64,000 nt of DNA. Source: Alisma plantago-aquatica. Lineage: Eukaryota; Streptophyta; Magnoliopsida; Alismatales; Alismataceae. Within the stretch, counting starts at the first letter, position 1. Each line of letters opens with the position of its first letter. Positions 63,501-64,000 of this stretch are shown here, one piece after another. A model generated the notes under the pieces. That model did no database searches. It worked only from the letters and a program-made list of their open reading frames with translations, and was not told where the DNA came from. The stretch is from assembly GCA_963693085.1 (NCBI GenBank), contig OY856413.1:105050801-105114800 (forward strand), read 5' to 3'. The translations under genes were made by a program, and so were the position numbers.

Positions 63501-64000
63501 GTTTGTGCTATATTAAACAACTTGGCCTAGGAAGAAAGAGACTTGATCAAGAAGCTTTAAGGGCATCTTCTTGGTGTACTCTTATCTACAAAAGGGGTAT
63601 GCATTTGTTGATCCTCTTACTAGGAAGAGATATTCACCATGAATTTAAAATTCTTTAAAAACCATTTTACCTTAGCCCTTATCTGGAGCTATATAACAAT
63701 ATGACCTTTCCTTTTCTTCTACCTGACATTCATTGTTCTCATATTCCTGGTGTGCAAAAAGCAACCTGAAGTCCCTGTACAAGATGTTGAAGTGACTTTT
63801 ATGGAATAGGTTGGCGATAAACAGAAAGCTTTAATTACTTAACGGCAAGGAATAAGGTATCCGATTTCGATACCGTTTCAACAACATGGAAACCGAAATT
63901 TATGGAAATTTCGACAAAAAATTCGATAAATGCAACTATGCCCGTTTCGACGCCAAAATGAACGAATTAATTTATGAAATTTTACAAGCGTGATCTCTAC

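Overview
This window is flowering-plant nuclear DNA, probably from a monocot. The first exon of its one host gene is GC-rich, which is common in grasses and other monocots, but that is only a hint. No prokaryotic gene, rRNA or functional tRNA gene, or CRISPR array was seen. Almost all of the window is transposable elements and simple repeats, many of them nested.

The one host gene I recognise is the 5' end of a Furry-type cell morphogenesis (ARM-repeat) gene on the + strand. Its first three coding exons lie at 8513-8608, 18312-18430 and 37398-37443. They join in frame with canonical GT/AG borders (96 + 119 + 46 nt = 87 codons). The introns are about 9.7 kb, 19.0 kb and more than 26.5 kb, so everything from 8.6 kb to the window end sits inside introns of this gene. 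Exon 4 was not found and probably lies beyond 64000.

Layout. 1-3360: repeat-derived sequence with a dense TATCGGCCAAC-like motif. 3360-6897: a 5'-truncated L1-type LINE. 6.9-8.0 kb: (TA)n arrays, a tRNA-derived SINE and (TA)n-associated MITEs, then the promoter and exon 1. Intron 1: a second SINE, nested hAT-like elements, a family built on CTTCGAAGTT motifs, a copia fragment and a short non-autonomous LTR element. Intron 2: a LINE fragment, nested non-autonomous LTR elements whose LTRs begin TGTTAGAGAGTC, hAT-like elements with 8-bp target duplications, a probable solo LTR, an RTE-type LINE, a deleted copia inserted inside an older antisense copia, and a ~175-bp tandem repeat split by two hAT-like insertions. 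Intron 3: a Tourist-like MITE, more hAT-like elements, a 5-kb cluster of (TA)n-associated MITEs, a copia truncated after integrase, a large antisense non-autonomous LTR element carrying a young full-length copia (53937-59323), another non-autonomous LTR element, and an antisense copia integrase remnant at the end.

All element-encoded proteins carry stops or frameshifts, so none here looks autonomous. The 200-base run of N at 54001-54200 lies inside an LTR, and the other LTR of the same element shows no sequence missing there.
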